NCBI GenBank assembly: GCA_044464175.1
Contig: JBIQLO010000030.1
Location: 1-26,956 of the forward strand
Source: JBIQLO01 sp044464175
Lineage (GTDB): Bacteria; Planctomycetota; Phycisphaerae; Tepidisphaerales; Tepidisphaeraceae
DNA: 26,956 nucleotides
Direction of reading: 5' to 3'
The notes beneath the pieces are model-generated. The model ran no database searches. It had not been told where the DNA came from and was given only the letters and a program-made list of their open reading frames with translations. Position 1 is the stretch's first letter; every line of letters begins with the position of its first letter. A program made the translations under genes and the position numbers. Of the stretch, positions 1 through 7,308 are shown one piece after another.

Positions 1-937
1 GAAGGGAACCTTCCGTCGAGCCGCTGCGCACGGTGCGGTCGATCTCCAGGCTGCGCCAGCTGCTGGCGTCGATGCTCAGGAAATCCTCAGTGTCGTGCTT
101 GCGCAAAGAGCGCAGGTGGGGCAGGGCCGATTTCTGCGTCTCCTCCAGGTAGCTCAAAATCGCGCCGGCCGCCAGAACCCCGGCCTCATCCTCGGCAAAG
201 CCGAATCCCTCGGCCGAGCGAACCTGCCATTGCCGCTGCAACTGCTCAGTGGCATGGTGCGCGGTGAACTGCCATCCGGGCCGCGGGCTCATGGCGGTGA
301 TTCCCAGGTCCGCGATGGACTGGCTGATCGGATGCGGCTGGCCGCTGGGCATCTCCGGCACGATCACCTCGGCCGGACCCAGGCGGGCCAGTTCATCCAA
401 TATCTGCTGTTCGTGCCCGCTGAAGGCCAGGAAATTGCCGGTGGAAAGCTCCACCCACGCCAGCCCCGCCTTGTAGCCGTGGGTCTTGCCGATGCCGAAG
501 GCGACGGCCGCTAGATAATTATCGCGGCCTCCTTCCAGCAGGGGGTCATCCGTCAGGGTGCCCGGGGTCATGAGGCGCGTCACCTCCCGGCGCACGACCC
601 CCTTGGCCTGCTTGGGGTCTTCCATCTGCTCGCAGAGGGCGACCTTGTGCCCGGCGGCGATCATCCGGCGGAGATATCCCTCCACGGCGTGGTAGGGAAC
701 GCCGGCCATGGGAATGGCGTCGGCCGCGTCCAGCCCCCCGCGCGAGCGGCTGGTGAGAGTGACGCCCAGCACCCGGGCGGCCAAGCGGGCATCTTCCCAG
801 AACATCTCATAAAAATCCCCCATCCGGAAAAACAGGACATGGTTGGGATGCTGCTTTTTGAACTGCTGGTATTGGCGCATGGCCGGCGAGAGGGAACTGT
901 CCGCGCCGGTGGTGGTGTTGTTCTGGCCCATAACCAT
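1..937 (-). CDS. mutS: DNA mismatch repair protein MutS, N-terminal part (runs off left edge)
   Basis: This is the mismatch-recognition ATPase of methyl-independent/-directed mismatch repair, which works with MutL. About 312 codons are visible; MutS proteins are usually 850-900 residues, so the connector end, core, clamp and ATPase domains lie off the left edge. The mismatch-binding domain I is clear: near residues 25-45 the protein reads QYQQFKKQHPNHVLFFRMGD followed by FYEMF, which contains the Phe-X-Glu motif that stacks on the mispaired base. It is followed by LAARVLGVTLTSR and the conserved IPMAGVPYHA and VALCEQMEDP segments. Two in-frame ATG codons occur at 937 and 931 (ATG GTT ATG); I give the first, and an in-frame TGA lies further upstream. 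There is no strong ribosome binding site. The gene is divergent from the histidine kinase at 1312. Identification is from conserved motifs and is secure; only the exact start is uncertain. Confidence 0.95.
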   Translation of the reverse strand, partial: MVMGQNNTTTGADSSLSPAMRQYQQFKKQHPNHVLFFRMGDFYEMFWEDARLAARVLGVTLTSRSRGGLDAADAIPMAGVPYHAVEGYLRRMIAAGHKVALCEQMEDPKQAKGVVRREVTRLMTPGTLTDDPLLEGGRDNYLAAVAFGIGKTHGYKAGLAWVELSTGNFLAFSGHEQQILDELARLGPAEVIVPEMPSGQPHPISQSIADLGITAMSPRPGWQFTAHHATEQLQRQWQVRSAEGFGFAEDEAGVLAAGAILSYLEETQKSALPHLRSLRKHDTEDFLSIDASSWRSLEIDRTVRSGSTEGSL

Positions 938-1038
938 CGACAAAGTAGGCCCTTGGGGCGCGGGGTTCAAGTCGGCGGCGATGGGTTCGGCTCATTGGGT
1001 AATGTGGGCGCCGGGTTTCACGGGGTCAATCGGGGTTT

Positions 1039-1044
1039 TTTATA
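1039..1044 (-). promoter_or_regulatory. Candidate -10 element for mutS
   Basis: On the minus strand this reads TATAAA, about 100 bases upstream of the mutS start. No good -35 is visible at the right spacing, so this is only a plausible sigma-70-type -10 box. Confidence 0.3.
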
Positions 1045-1274
1045 GCGCCAAGCCGGATTTGTAGGGGCTTCGGTTCGGATCGTTCATCAATGGGAGCGAT
1101 GATTCAGAATAAGCGTTAAAGCGCCCCATGGACCGGGGAAGAACGTAATGGTTAGAGGGAGCTACTCTCGCGGATGACCCTTTTGACGGGCAGACGTCTG
1201 CTCCTGCTGGGTAAATCGCCGGCAATCCGCCGTTCCCCATAGGAGGCGAGCGCGGATTTTTTTTGCGGATCTCA

Positions 1275-1302
1275 TTGGCTTTGGGTGGCGGAACGATAAA
1301 AT
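1275..1302 (+). promoter_or_regulatory. Candidate promoter for the histidine kinase, almost leaderless
   Basis: TTGGCT at 1275-1280 and TAAAAT at 1297-1302 are separated by 16 bases. The -10 box ends only 9 bases before the ATG at 1312, so the predicted transcript would begin at or within a few bases of the start codon. The gene has no Shine-Dalgarno sequence, which agrees with that. Confidence 0.45.
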
Positions 1303-1311
1303 ACCGGGTCC

Positions 1312-3735
1312 ATGGAAGGCGTTTGCGTTCAAAATGAGGGCGTGGGCGCGGCAGGCGAACTGAGGCAACTGGCCGGCGCGATCATGGAGACAGCGCACGA
1401 GCCGATGGCGTTGCTGGGTGAAGACCTGCGGGTCATCGCGGCCAGCGCTGCATGCGAGCATCTTCTGGGGGCGGGCGACGGAGGCGCGGCGTGGAAACTG
1501 CCTGAACTACGCGCGCTGCTCAAGGCGCTGCCGGATCAAAGGGAGGGGATTCAGAATTATTCGATCGAGATGGAACTGCCGAATCTCGGGCGGCGGGAGC
1601 TGCGGATCAACGCGCGCTGTCTGACGCTCAAAGCGGCGGGGGGTGAGAAGGGATATCTGCTGTCGTTTGAGGATGCCACCGACCGCAAGGAGCGCGACCA
1701 CTTGGCCGCCACGGCGGCCGAAGCGCAGTTTCTCCGACAGGTGATCGAAGCACTGCCCCTGCCGGTGTACACCACGGATGCCCAGGGGCGTCTGACGATG
1801 TTCAACCGGGCCGCGGCGCAAATGGCCGGGCGCACGCCGCAACTGGGAACCGACCGCTGGTGCGTCTCCTGGAAAATCTATCGTCCCGATGGAACGCCGC
1901 TGCCGCATGGGCAATGTCCGATGGCGGTGGCGATCAAGGAGAACCGCGCGCTGGCGGGGGTGGAGGCGGTGGCCGAGCAGCCGGATGGGACGCGCCGCAT
2001 CGGCCTGACCTACCCCACCCCGCTGCGCGATGGACAAGGGCGGCTGGTGAGCGCGGTGAACGTGGTTGTGGACATTACTGACCGCAAGCGAACCGAGACC
2101 GAGGCAATGACGATGCGCCTTCGGGCCGACGAACAGGTCCGTGAGAATCAGCGGCTGCGGGAGCAATATGAGGCGATGTTCTCGGCCAGCATGGATTTCG
2201 TCTATCTCTTCGACAGGCAGGGGCGGTTCTTGTCGGCAAACCAGGCGCTGCTGGATCTGTGGGGACTGACGCTGGAGCAGGCGATCGGGAAAACATTCCT
2301 GGAGCTCCCTTATGAACCAAAGCTGGCGGCCAAGCTGCAGTCCCAGGTTGAGGAGGTGTTTGTCACCGCCCGGCGCATCGTCGATGAGACGGAGTACACC
2401 AGTCCGGCGGGGGAAGTGGGGTATTATCAGTACATTTTTGCCCCGGTCATGGCCGACGGGCGGGTGAAATGGGTCGCCGGATCGACGCGCGTATTGACCG
2501 AACGGCGGCGGGTGGAGCTACTGCAGGCGGGGCAGAACGAGGTGCTCGAGCAGCTGGCCCAGGGCGCGCCGCTGGAGGTGGTCCTGACGTCGCTGGTCCG
2601 CTTCATCGAGGCCCGGAGCCCGAACCTGCTTGCCTCGGTGCTGGTGCGCCGGCCGGGCGAGGACCATTTCTGCATGGCTGTGGCGCCGAGCCTGTCGAAG
2701 CAGTACATCGAGGCGATGGCGCGGGCGCCCGTGGCGCCGCCGTACCACGGGCCTTGCGGTATGGCCGCGCACCTGGGACGCCCGGTGTACACCAACGTCG
2801 CCGGCGATGGGCGCTGGACGCAGGCGTGGCGGGATCTGCTGCCGGGCATGCAGAGTTGTATTTCCAGCCCCATCCGGGTGGGGGACCAGATCGTCGGCGC
2901 CTTCGGGCTCTATACCCCCGCCTCGGCCGATCGGGTGCTGGCCGAACCGGGGATTCCGGAGATCGCCACGCACCTGGCGGGGCTGGCGATTCAGCGTAAG
3001 CAGGCGGAGGAGGCCCTGGTCGCGGCCAAGGAGGCGGCCGAGAGCGCCAACCGCGCCAAGGAGCATTTCATCGCCGCCTTGAGTCACGAGCTGCGCACGC
3101 CGCTGAACGCCATGGCGGGGTGGCTCGAGATTCTCCGCCCCGATGTCGAGGGAAAAGTGGACCTGGAGGAGCTGCGCGAGGGGCTGGAAGTGATCGAGCG
3201 GAACCTGTGGGCCGAGAGCCAACTGGTCAACGACCTGCTGGATGTCTCCCGCATCGCCAGCGGCAAACTGCGCGTCGAGCCGGGGGCGTGCGACCTGTCG
3301 GCCGTTGTCGGGGCGGCACTGGAGACGATCCTGCCGGCGGCGGCGGAAAAGCACATTCACCTGGAGCGAATCGACGCCGCGGCCCTGGCGCCCGTCTCGG
3401 CCGATCCGGCGCGCATTCGGCAGGTGGTCTGGAATCTTCTGAGCAACGCGGTGAAGTACACGCCGGAAGGGGGGCTGATCCGGGTGAGCGTCCATCAGGA
3501 TGAAAACGAATCGCGCATCGAAGTGAGTGACACGGGGCCGGGGCTGCCCGAAGGGGTGGACCTGTTTGAGGCGTTCACCCAGGGAGAGGCCTCCGGCGGG
3601 GGGCTGGGCCTGGGGCTGTCGATCGTCCGCCGGATCCTGGAACTGCACGGCGGATCGATCGAGGCGCGAAATGGCGAATCGGGTGGGGCGGTGCTGACGG
3701 CCCGGCTGCCGTCCAACCTGGCGGCCGTGGATTAG
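1312..3735 (+). CDS. Soluble PAS-GAF sensor histidine kinase
   Basis: This is a 807-residue two-component sensor kinase with no transmembrane segment or signal peptide, so it probably senses a cytoplasmic signal. Order of domains: a degenerate PAS-like region (about 20-125), a second PAS (about 138-260, ending in the typical VVDITDRK), a third PAS (about 284-405), a GAF domain (about 415-570, with a PYHGPCGMAAHLGRPVYTNV segment typical of kinase GAFs), then the HisKA dimerisation domain and the HATPase domain. The phospho-acceptor is His592 in ALSHELRTPLN. The ATP-binding boxes are QVVWNLLSNAVKYTP (N box, near 704-718), DTGPGLP (740-746), FEAFTQ and GLGLGLSIVRRILELHGG. No receiver domain is fused and no response regulator lies next to it, so its partner is unknown. 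The start at 1312 follows a -10 box closely and lacks a ribosome binding site; in-frame ATG codons further down cannot be excluded. Confidence 0.93.
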   Translation: MEGVCVQNEGVGAAGELRQLAGAIMETAHEPMALLGEDLRVIAASAACEHLLGAGDGGAAWKLPELRALLKALPDQREGIQNYSIEMELPNLGRRELRINARCLTLKAAGGEKGYLLSFEDATDRKERDHLAATAAEAQFLRQVIEALPLPVYTTDAQGRLTMFNRAAAQMAGRTPQLGTDRWCVSWKIYRPDGTPLPHGQCPMAVAIKENRALAGVEAVAEQPDGTRRIGLTYPTPLRDGQGRLVSAVNVVVDITDRKRTETEAMTMRLRADEQVRENQRLREQYEAMFSASMDFVYLFDRQGRFLSANQALLDLWGLTLEQAIGKTFLELPYEPKLAAKLQSQVEEVFVTARRIVDETEYTSPAGEVGYYQYIFAPVMADGRVKWVAGSTRVLTERRRVELLQAGQNEVLEQLAQGAPLEVVLTSLVRFIEARSPNLLASVLVRRPGEDHFCMAVAPSLSKQYIEAMARAPVAPPYHGPCGMAAHLGRPVYTNVAGDGRWTQAWRDLLPGMQSCISSPIRVGDQIVGAFGLYTPASADRVLAEPGIPEIATHLAGLAIQRKQAEEALVAAKEAAESANRAKEHFIAALSHELRTPLNAMAGWLEILRPDVEGKVDLEELREGLEVIERNLWAESQLVNDLLDVSRIASGKLRVEPGACDLSAVVGAALETILPAAAEKHIHLERIDAAALAPVSADPARIRQVVWNLLSNAVKYTPEGGLIRVSVHQDENESRIEVSDTGPGLPEGVDLFEAFTQGEASGGGLGLGLSIVRRILELHGGSIEARNGESGGAVLTARLPSNLAAVD

Positions 3736-3798
3736 GCCCAACTGAGCACCCAGGAAGACAGAAATTCGAAATCCCATGGCCAGCCCGGCAAAGGCCGA

Positions 3799-3804
3799 TA
3801 TAAT
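3799..3804 (+). promoter_or_regulatory. -10 element (TATAAT) for the Gfo/Idh/MocA gene
   Basis: A perfect TATAAT lies 40 bases upstream of the ATG at 3845. The region where the -35 should be (around 3776-3781) is a poor match. The short gap before it carries the words GGAAGACAGAAA and ATTCGAAATCCC (3752-3775), which are more A-rich than the surrounding genes. Confidence 0.5.
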
Positions 3805-3844
3805 CATGCCTTGGAGCCACTGAGGCCGCTGGGCGGCAGAAATC

Positions 3845-5026
3845 ATGAAGAAAAAACCATTTCGTATCGGGATTGTCGGATTTGGACGCATGGGGCGGGG
3901 GTTCGTTTCGGCCCTCCAGCAGCACGACGCCTGGGAAATCACCGCGATTTCCGACCGGAGCGCCGAGGCCCGCGCCCTGGCGGCCAAGACCGCCCCGCAC
4001 GCGAAGGTGTATGCCGATCCGCAGGCGATCTTCGACGATCCGACCATCGACGTCGTCGGGCTCTTTACGCTGGCCGATGCCCGCCCCGGGCACATCCGCT
4101 CGGCCCTCAAGGCGGGCAAGCATTTCATCGCCGAAAAGCCGATCGCGGCCGACGTGAAGACCGAGTGGGAGCTGGTCCACGAGATAGAGGCCAGCGGGAA
4201 ACTGGCGGCGGTGAACATCTTCAACCGCAATGCCTGGTATCACAAGGAGATGCAGGCGTTCATCGCCGAGGGGGAGATCGGCAAGCTGGCGATCGTGCGC
4301 GTCTGCCATATGACGCCGGGGCACATGCCGAGCGAAGGGCACGAGCCGGAGGGTCCGCCCTTTCATGACTGCGGAATGCACTACGTCGATGTGGCCCGCT
4401 GGTACGCCGGCAGTGAATACGACCGGTGGCACGCCCAGGGAATGCGCATGTGGGGGCACAAGGACCCCTGGTGGGTGCAGGTGCATGGGCAATTCAAAAA
4501 TGGCGTGGTGTTCGACATCACCCAGGGCTTTGTCTATGGCCACCTGGCCCAGGAAAAGACGCACAATTGCTATGTCGATGTGATCGGCACCAAAGGCATT
4601 GCCCGCATGCGCCACAACTTCATCGACGCCACCATCGAAATGCACGGCGTCAACCACACCGTCCGCAAGACGGGCCTGTTCAACGACAAGAAGCTGGATG
4701 TCATGGTGGACCTGTTCGCCCGCTCCCTGGCGGCGGGGAAGAACCTGGGGCTGCCCTCGGCTCGCGACAGCGCGGTCGCCTCGGAGGTCGCCTGGGCGAT
4801 GCTCAACGATGCCGTGGCCAACGAGCCGCCGGTCATCGGAACGCAGAAGGAACTGGACCAGATTCTGGCCCACCGGCGCACGCTGCGCCAGGGATACGGG
4901 CTGCCGGTCCGCCCCCAGGAATGCCCGCAAACTCCCGCCCCCATCGGTCAGCCGCCCATCGCCTGCGGCGAGGAGCTGTGCGGCATGCAGGAACAACAAC
5001 GCAAGGATGAGGGGCGGATGATGTAG
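3845..5026 (+). CDS. Gfo/Idh/MocA family NAD(P)-dependent oxidoreductase
   Basis: The 393-residue protein has the two-domain architecture of the Gfo/Idh/MocA family: an N-terminal Rossmann fold and a C-terminal alpha/beta substrate domain. The dinucleotide-binding loop is GIVGFGRMG (residues 9-17). The family signature EKP is at 97-99 (HFIAEKPIA), where the lysine normally takes part in catalysis. The C-domain motif HDCGMHYVDVARW places the conserved His at 179 and Asp at 182, the usual pair near the substrate. These enzymes oxidise, reduce or epimerise sugars, inositols and related polyols; the substrate cannot be read from sequence. It stands alone, between the kinase and the toxin-antitoxin remnant, with its own -10 box. 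The C-terminal 35 residues or so (after VRPQECPQ) are a proline-, glutamine- and charge-rich tail that does not look like part of the fold. No clear ribosome binding site precedes the ATG. Confidence 0.93.
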   Translation: MKKKPFRIGIVGFGRMGRGFVSALQQHDAWEITAISDRSAEARALAAKTAPHAKVYADPQAIFDDPTIDVVGLFTLADARPGHIRSALKAGKHFIAEKPIAADVKTEWELVHEIEASGKLAAVNIFNRNAWYHKEMQAFIAEGEIGKLAIVRVCHMTPGHMPSEGHEPEGPPFHDCGMHYVDVARWYAGSEYDRWHAQGMRMWGHKDPWWVQVHGQFKNGVVFDITQGFVYGHLAQEKTHNCYVDVIGTKGIARMRHNFIDATIEMHGVNHTVRKTGLFNDKKLDVMVDLFARSLAAGKNLGLPSARDSAVASEVAWAMLNDAVANEPPVIGTQKELDQILAHRRTLRQGYGLPVRPQECPQTPAPIGQPPIACGEELCGMQEQQRKDEGRMM

Positions 5027-5181
5027 GGAGGGCGCCTCGTTCGAAGTACTCGATCCCAAACGCGTCTTTTCGAGCCGTGTCGCGGCTTAGCCGCGTCTTC
5101 GAATGATGAATGGATGGAGACTGCCCCTACAGGATTTCTTTCGCAGCAGGTACTCCCGTGAAATTCGGATTGAACGCCAGT
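5027..5181. other. Convergent gap with a short GC-rich hairpin
   Basis: This gap separates the oxidoreductase stop from the end of the broken toxin gene. CGCGG-CTTAG-CCGCG at 5081-5095 can form a five-pair hairpin but is not followed by a T run, so it is at best a weak terminator. Nothing coding was recognised. Confidence 0.4.
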
Positions 5182-5472
5182 TCACTCCAGTTCCTGGGCA
5201 TGGTCACGGGCGGAGTGAAGGATTCGGAAGACGATCACGACCTGCCCCTCGATGCGAAAGAAAATTTTGTAAGGAAACCGGCCCAGCAACAGCCGGCGAA
5301 ATCCTCAATAATAGAGGGGAAACTGCTGCGGATTGCCCTCCAACTGGAGCATGGCATCGGCGACGGAGAGGAGCAGTTCATCGCCCAAGCCGGTGCGGTG
5401 ATGTTCGTACCACCGGCAGGCGGCGCGGAGATCCGCTTCGGCGCGCGGGCGAATGGAAACTTGCTACTTCAT
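5182..5472 (-). pseudogene. ParE/RelE-type toxin, broken by two in-frame stops
   Basis: Reading the frame that begins with the ATG at 5472 (which overlaps the antitoxin stop as TGATG) gives a 96-residue protein with the ParE/RelE plasmid-stabilisation toxin pattern: IRPRAEADLRAACRWYEHH near the start, GLGDELL, a FPLYY...GFRRLLLGRFPYKIFF segment in the middle, and VFRILHSARDHAQELE at the end. It is interrupted twice: TAG at codon 3 (5466-5464) and TGA at codon 56 (5307-5305). The TGA sits where the family usually has Arg (CGA to TGA is one transition). The reading frame is otherwise perfectly kept over 97 codons, so the damage is recent or reflects assembly error. As read, no functional toxin could be made. 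ParE toxins poison gyrase and RelE toxins cut ribosome-bound mRNA; which activity this one had cannot be told. Confidence 0.8.
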
Positions 5473-5702
5473 CACCGGTTTGCGCTGGAGATGCGCTCCA
5501 GGACCTGCCGCCAGGGAGTGCCGGGATTTCCATCACGCTGGAATTCCGCCAGCGCCTCGTCGAGTTGTCGCTTTTCCTCTTCGTCCGGGCCAATGCCGTG
5601 CAGGAGATCGGCTTCCTGAAGTTCGCACAACCGCCGCATCAGCCGACGCCGTTCATCAGCCGATAGTCGGGGAAGTTCAGCAAGAATATCCACTGTGCTC
5701 AT
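5472..5702 (-). CDS. Addiction-module antitoxin component (small, intact)
   Basis: A 76-residue acidic, helical protein: MSTVDILAELPRLSADERRR, then a Leu/Arg-rich helix, a PDEEEKRQLDEALAEFQ helix and a C-terminal WRQVLERISSANR. This pattern matches the short 'putative addiction module component' antitoxins that precede ParE/RelE toxins in many environmental bacteria. Its stop codon overlaps the start of the toxin reading frame, the standard coupled arrangement. The toxin is broken while this gene is intact, so it may be an orphan antitoxin. There is no Shine-Dalgarno sequence; a -10-like TAGAAT lies six bases before the ATG. It lies 42 bases behind the amidohydrolase stop and could also be read from that transcript. 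Confidence 0.75.
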   Translation of the reverse strand: MSTVDILAELPRLSADERRRLMRRLCELQEADLLHGIGPDEEEKRQLDEALAEFQRDGNPGTPWRQVLERISSANR

Positions 5703-5708
5703 GGTGAA

Positions 5709-5738
5709 ATTCTATCCCGCTAAACGGCGCGGAGGCAA
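5709..5738 (-). promoter_or_regulatory. Candidate leaderless promoter for the antitoxin
   Basis: On the minus strand, TTGCCT (5733-5738) and TAGAAT (5709-5714) are 18 bases apart. The -10 box ends six bases before the ATG at 5702, which would put transcription start at the start codon itself. Confidence 0.35.
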
Positions 5739-5744
5739 CCTGGG

Positions 5745-6638
5745 CTACACCCCCAGAAACCGGGCCGCGTTGTCGTGGGCAATTTTCCTGAAGACGGCCG
5801 TGCTGATTTTCCCCTCATCCCGCCAGCGCAGCAGCAGGTCATGGACAAGCAGGGGCTGCTCGAAGTGGCACAGGTCCGTCCCGAAAAAGAGCCGGTCCTG
5901 GAATTCGGTCAGAAACTTCGGCCCGTATTCCTCATCCCTGGCCAGCGCGCTGTGCGAGTCGGAGAGTTCGCCATAGAGCTTGGGATAGCGACGCAGCAGC
6001 TTGGGGGCCGACCCTTCGCGCGTCACAGGGCCCTGTTGCGGGGGAAAATAACCCTGCTGACCATTGGGGCGGAAGGGGGGTTTGCGCTGTCCCGGCGTGT
6101 CCAGTTCCCCTACCTCCCCCCAGAAAAGCGGGCCGTGCGCCACCACCACCAGGTCGGGGAAGCGCTGCAGCGTGTGCTCCATCTGCGGCAAACCCGGATC
6201 ATCATACAGCCCGAAATCGCCCCCCACCTGGTCCGAGCCGTCAAAGGTGACCGGCAGCCCGACCGCCTCGGCGTGCTTGAAGAGGTTCTGCACCAGCGGG
6301 TCCAGCACCGGCACGTTCAGCATGATCTCGCCGACCCCCTTGCATCCCTTGTCGCGGTAATAGCGGAGCAGGTCCCCCAGCGGCGCATCGGCCGAGTTGG
6401 TCAGCGCCCGCGGATCGATGTTGCACCAGGGGATGAAGCGGTCGGGGTGCTGCTGGGCCATCTCCAGGATGTCCTCGTTGGCCTGGGGAAGATAAATCTC
6501 GGGACTGACGATCGGCAGGAGAACCCCTTTTTGGATTCCCGCCTCATCGTAGCGCTGCAGGACCTGATCAGGCGTGCAAAACTGCACCACGAAGGGAACC
6601 GGGTGGCGATAGGCGTGGCAGTGCATGTCGATGAACAC
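5745..6638 (-). CDS. Amidohydrolase-family (amidohydrolase-2 type) TIM-barrel metalloenzyme
   Basis: The 297-residue protein begins MFIDMHCHAY, giving the HxH metal-binding motif at His6 and His8. Other expected ligands follow: His168 in VVVAHGP, and Asp255 in the FFGTDLCHF strand near the C-terminus. Glu104 in KGVGEIML lies where the family often has a catalytic or metal-bridging residue. The amidohydrolase-2 group includes decarboxylases and hydrolases acting on aromatic acids and lactones; the reaction here is unknown. Where many relatives have a His after the fourth strand, this one reads LPVTFDGSDQ, so that ligand appears to be absent or replaced by Asp. Translation starts at GTG (6638), strongly supported by AAGGAG seven bases upstream. 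It follows the GNAT gene on the same strand after about 77 bases. Confidence 0.85.
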   Translation of the reverse strand: MFIDMHCHAYRHPVPFVVQFCTPDQVLQRYDEAGIQKGVLLPIVSPEIYLPQANEDILEMAQQHPDRFIPWCNIDPRALTNSADAPLGDLLRYYRDKGCKGVGEIMLNVPVLDPLVQNLFKHAEAVGLPVTFDGSDQVGGDFGLYDDPGLPQMEHTLQRFPDLVVVAHGPLFWGEVGELDTPGQRKPPFRPNGQQGYFPPQQGPVTREGSAPKLLRRYPKLYGELSDSHSALARDEEYGPKFLTEFQDRLFFGTDLCHFEQPLLVHDLLLRWRDEGKISTAVFRKIAHDNAARFLGV

Positions 6639-6715
6639 GATTAGTCTCCTTTTTCGCCAAATCCTGCGCTCTTCGCCGGCCCGCGACGGCCCCGACGGGA
6701 CCGCCTACGGACTGC

Positions 6716-7222
6716 TTAAGCAAGTTTCTGCACCATGTAGTGCAGCCCCAGCAGATTCTTGAACCCGTGCTTTTCATACACGCGCCGGGCCGGCGCGTGC
6801 TGCTCGTTGTCGGCCACGATGACCGCGGCGTACCGCATGCCCGCCGCGTGGAAACGCTCCATCACAAACGCCATCATGGCGTTGCCCAGCTTCCGCCCCT
6901 GATGCTCCGGGGCCACGCCGTTGTAGCCGACGGTGCCGAGGCTGCGCTGCATATCCAGCACATACGAGCAGAAGGCGATGATCTCACCCGCCTCCTCAAC
7001 GACAAAAGTGTGGCAATTTTCGCCCTTAAAGTAGTCCAGCACCGACTGCGCCTGCCATTGGCCCCACCCCCGCCCGCCAATCACGCCGAATTGCGCCTCC
7101 ATCAGCGCATCGCCCCCGCCGCTCCAGATTTGCCCCACAATCTCTCCAATGCGCCCCGCATCCCCGGGCTCAAAGGGGCGCAACGTGGCCGCGCCGATCC
7201 CCAGTTCAATTCTCTGGTCCAT
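6716..7222 (-). CDS. GNAT-family N-acetyltransferase
   Basis: A 168-residue acetyl-CoA-dependent acetyltransferase. Motif A, which binds the pyrophosphate of acetyl-CoA, is VAPEHQGRKLGNAMM (about 103-117), and motif B is seen as ARRVYEKHGFKNL (145-157). The open frame extends further upstream to 7390, but that part overlaps the end of the preceding gene and looks like non-coding translation. I chose the ATG at 7222 because GGAAGGAGG lies directly before it and because MDQRIELGIGAATLRPFEPGD is a typical GNAT beginning. The acceptor substrate is unknown. It lies 86 bases downstream of the DUF4091 protein and may be in the same operon, although the gap leaves room for a separate promoter. Confidence 0.88.
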   Translation of the reverse strand: MDQRIELGIGAATLRPFEPGDAGRIGEIVGQIWSGGGDALMEAQFGVIGGRGWGQWQAQSVLDYFKGENCHTFVVEEAGEIIAFCSYVLDMQRSLGTVGYNGVAPEHQGRKLGNAMMAFVMERFHAAGMRYAAVIVADNEQHAPARRVYEKHGFKNLLGLHYMVQKLA

Positions 7223-7308
7223 GCTCCTCCTTCCCGCAGGTTCCCCGCTCGTCGCCTGCGAAACGAGGATGCATCCTATCGCATGGGCCCAGGGGGACCA
7301 AGCCGCCC

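Larger units (their letters stand above)
938..1311. other. Divergent intergenic region between mutS and the histidine kinase
   Basis: This 374-base stretch holds no convincing gene; the short ORFs in it lack family resemblance and good start signals. It should contain the promoters of both flanking genes. It also has a perfect 12-base palindrome, GCAGACGTCTGC, at 1190-1201 and a run of eight T at 1257-1264. I see no clear RNA gene. Confidence 0.6.

Noticed and set aside
1183..1264. A possible small RNA between TTGACG (1183-1188) and a T8 run (1257-1264)
   Set aside because: The nearest -10-like word is 22 bases from the TTGACG, and the hairpin before the T run is poor, so the signal is too weak.
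2518..5059. Long minus-strand open frames (570 and 494 codons) opposite the kinase and the oxidoreductase
   Set aside because: They overlap two clear genes with conserved motifs; their translations are low-complexity Arg/Gln/His-rich shadows.
5305..5307. The in-frame TGA in the toxin as a selenocysteine codon
   Set aside because: ParE/RelE toxins have Arg here, there is no stem-loop typical of a SECIS right after it, and a second stop (TAG) also interrupts the frame.
5103..5666. Plus-strand open frames of 169-187 codons in the toxin-antitoxin region
   Set aside because: They are shadows of the antitoxin and the broken ParE-like toxin, whose reading frames on the minus strand show family motifs.
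6678..6702. An imperfect inverted repeat between the GNAT and amidohydrolase genes as a terminator
   Set aside because: The arms are mismatched, no T run follows, and a strong ribosome binding site for the next gene lies shortly after it.
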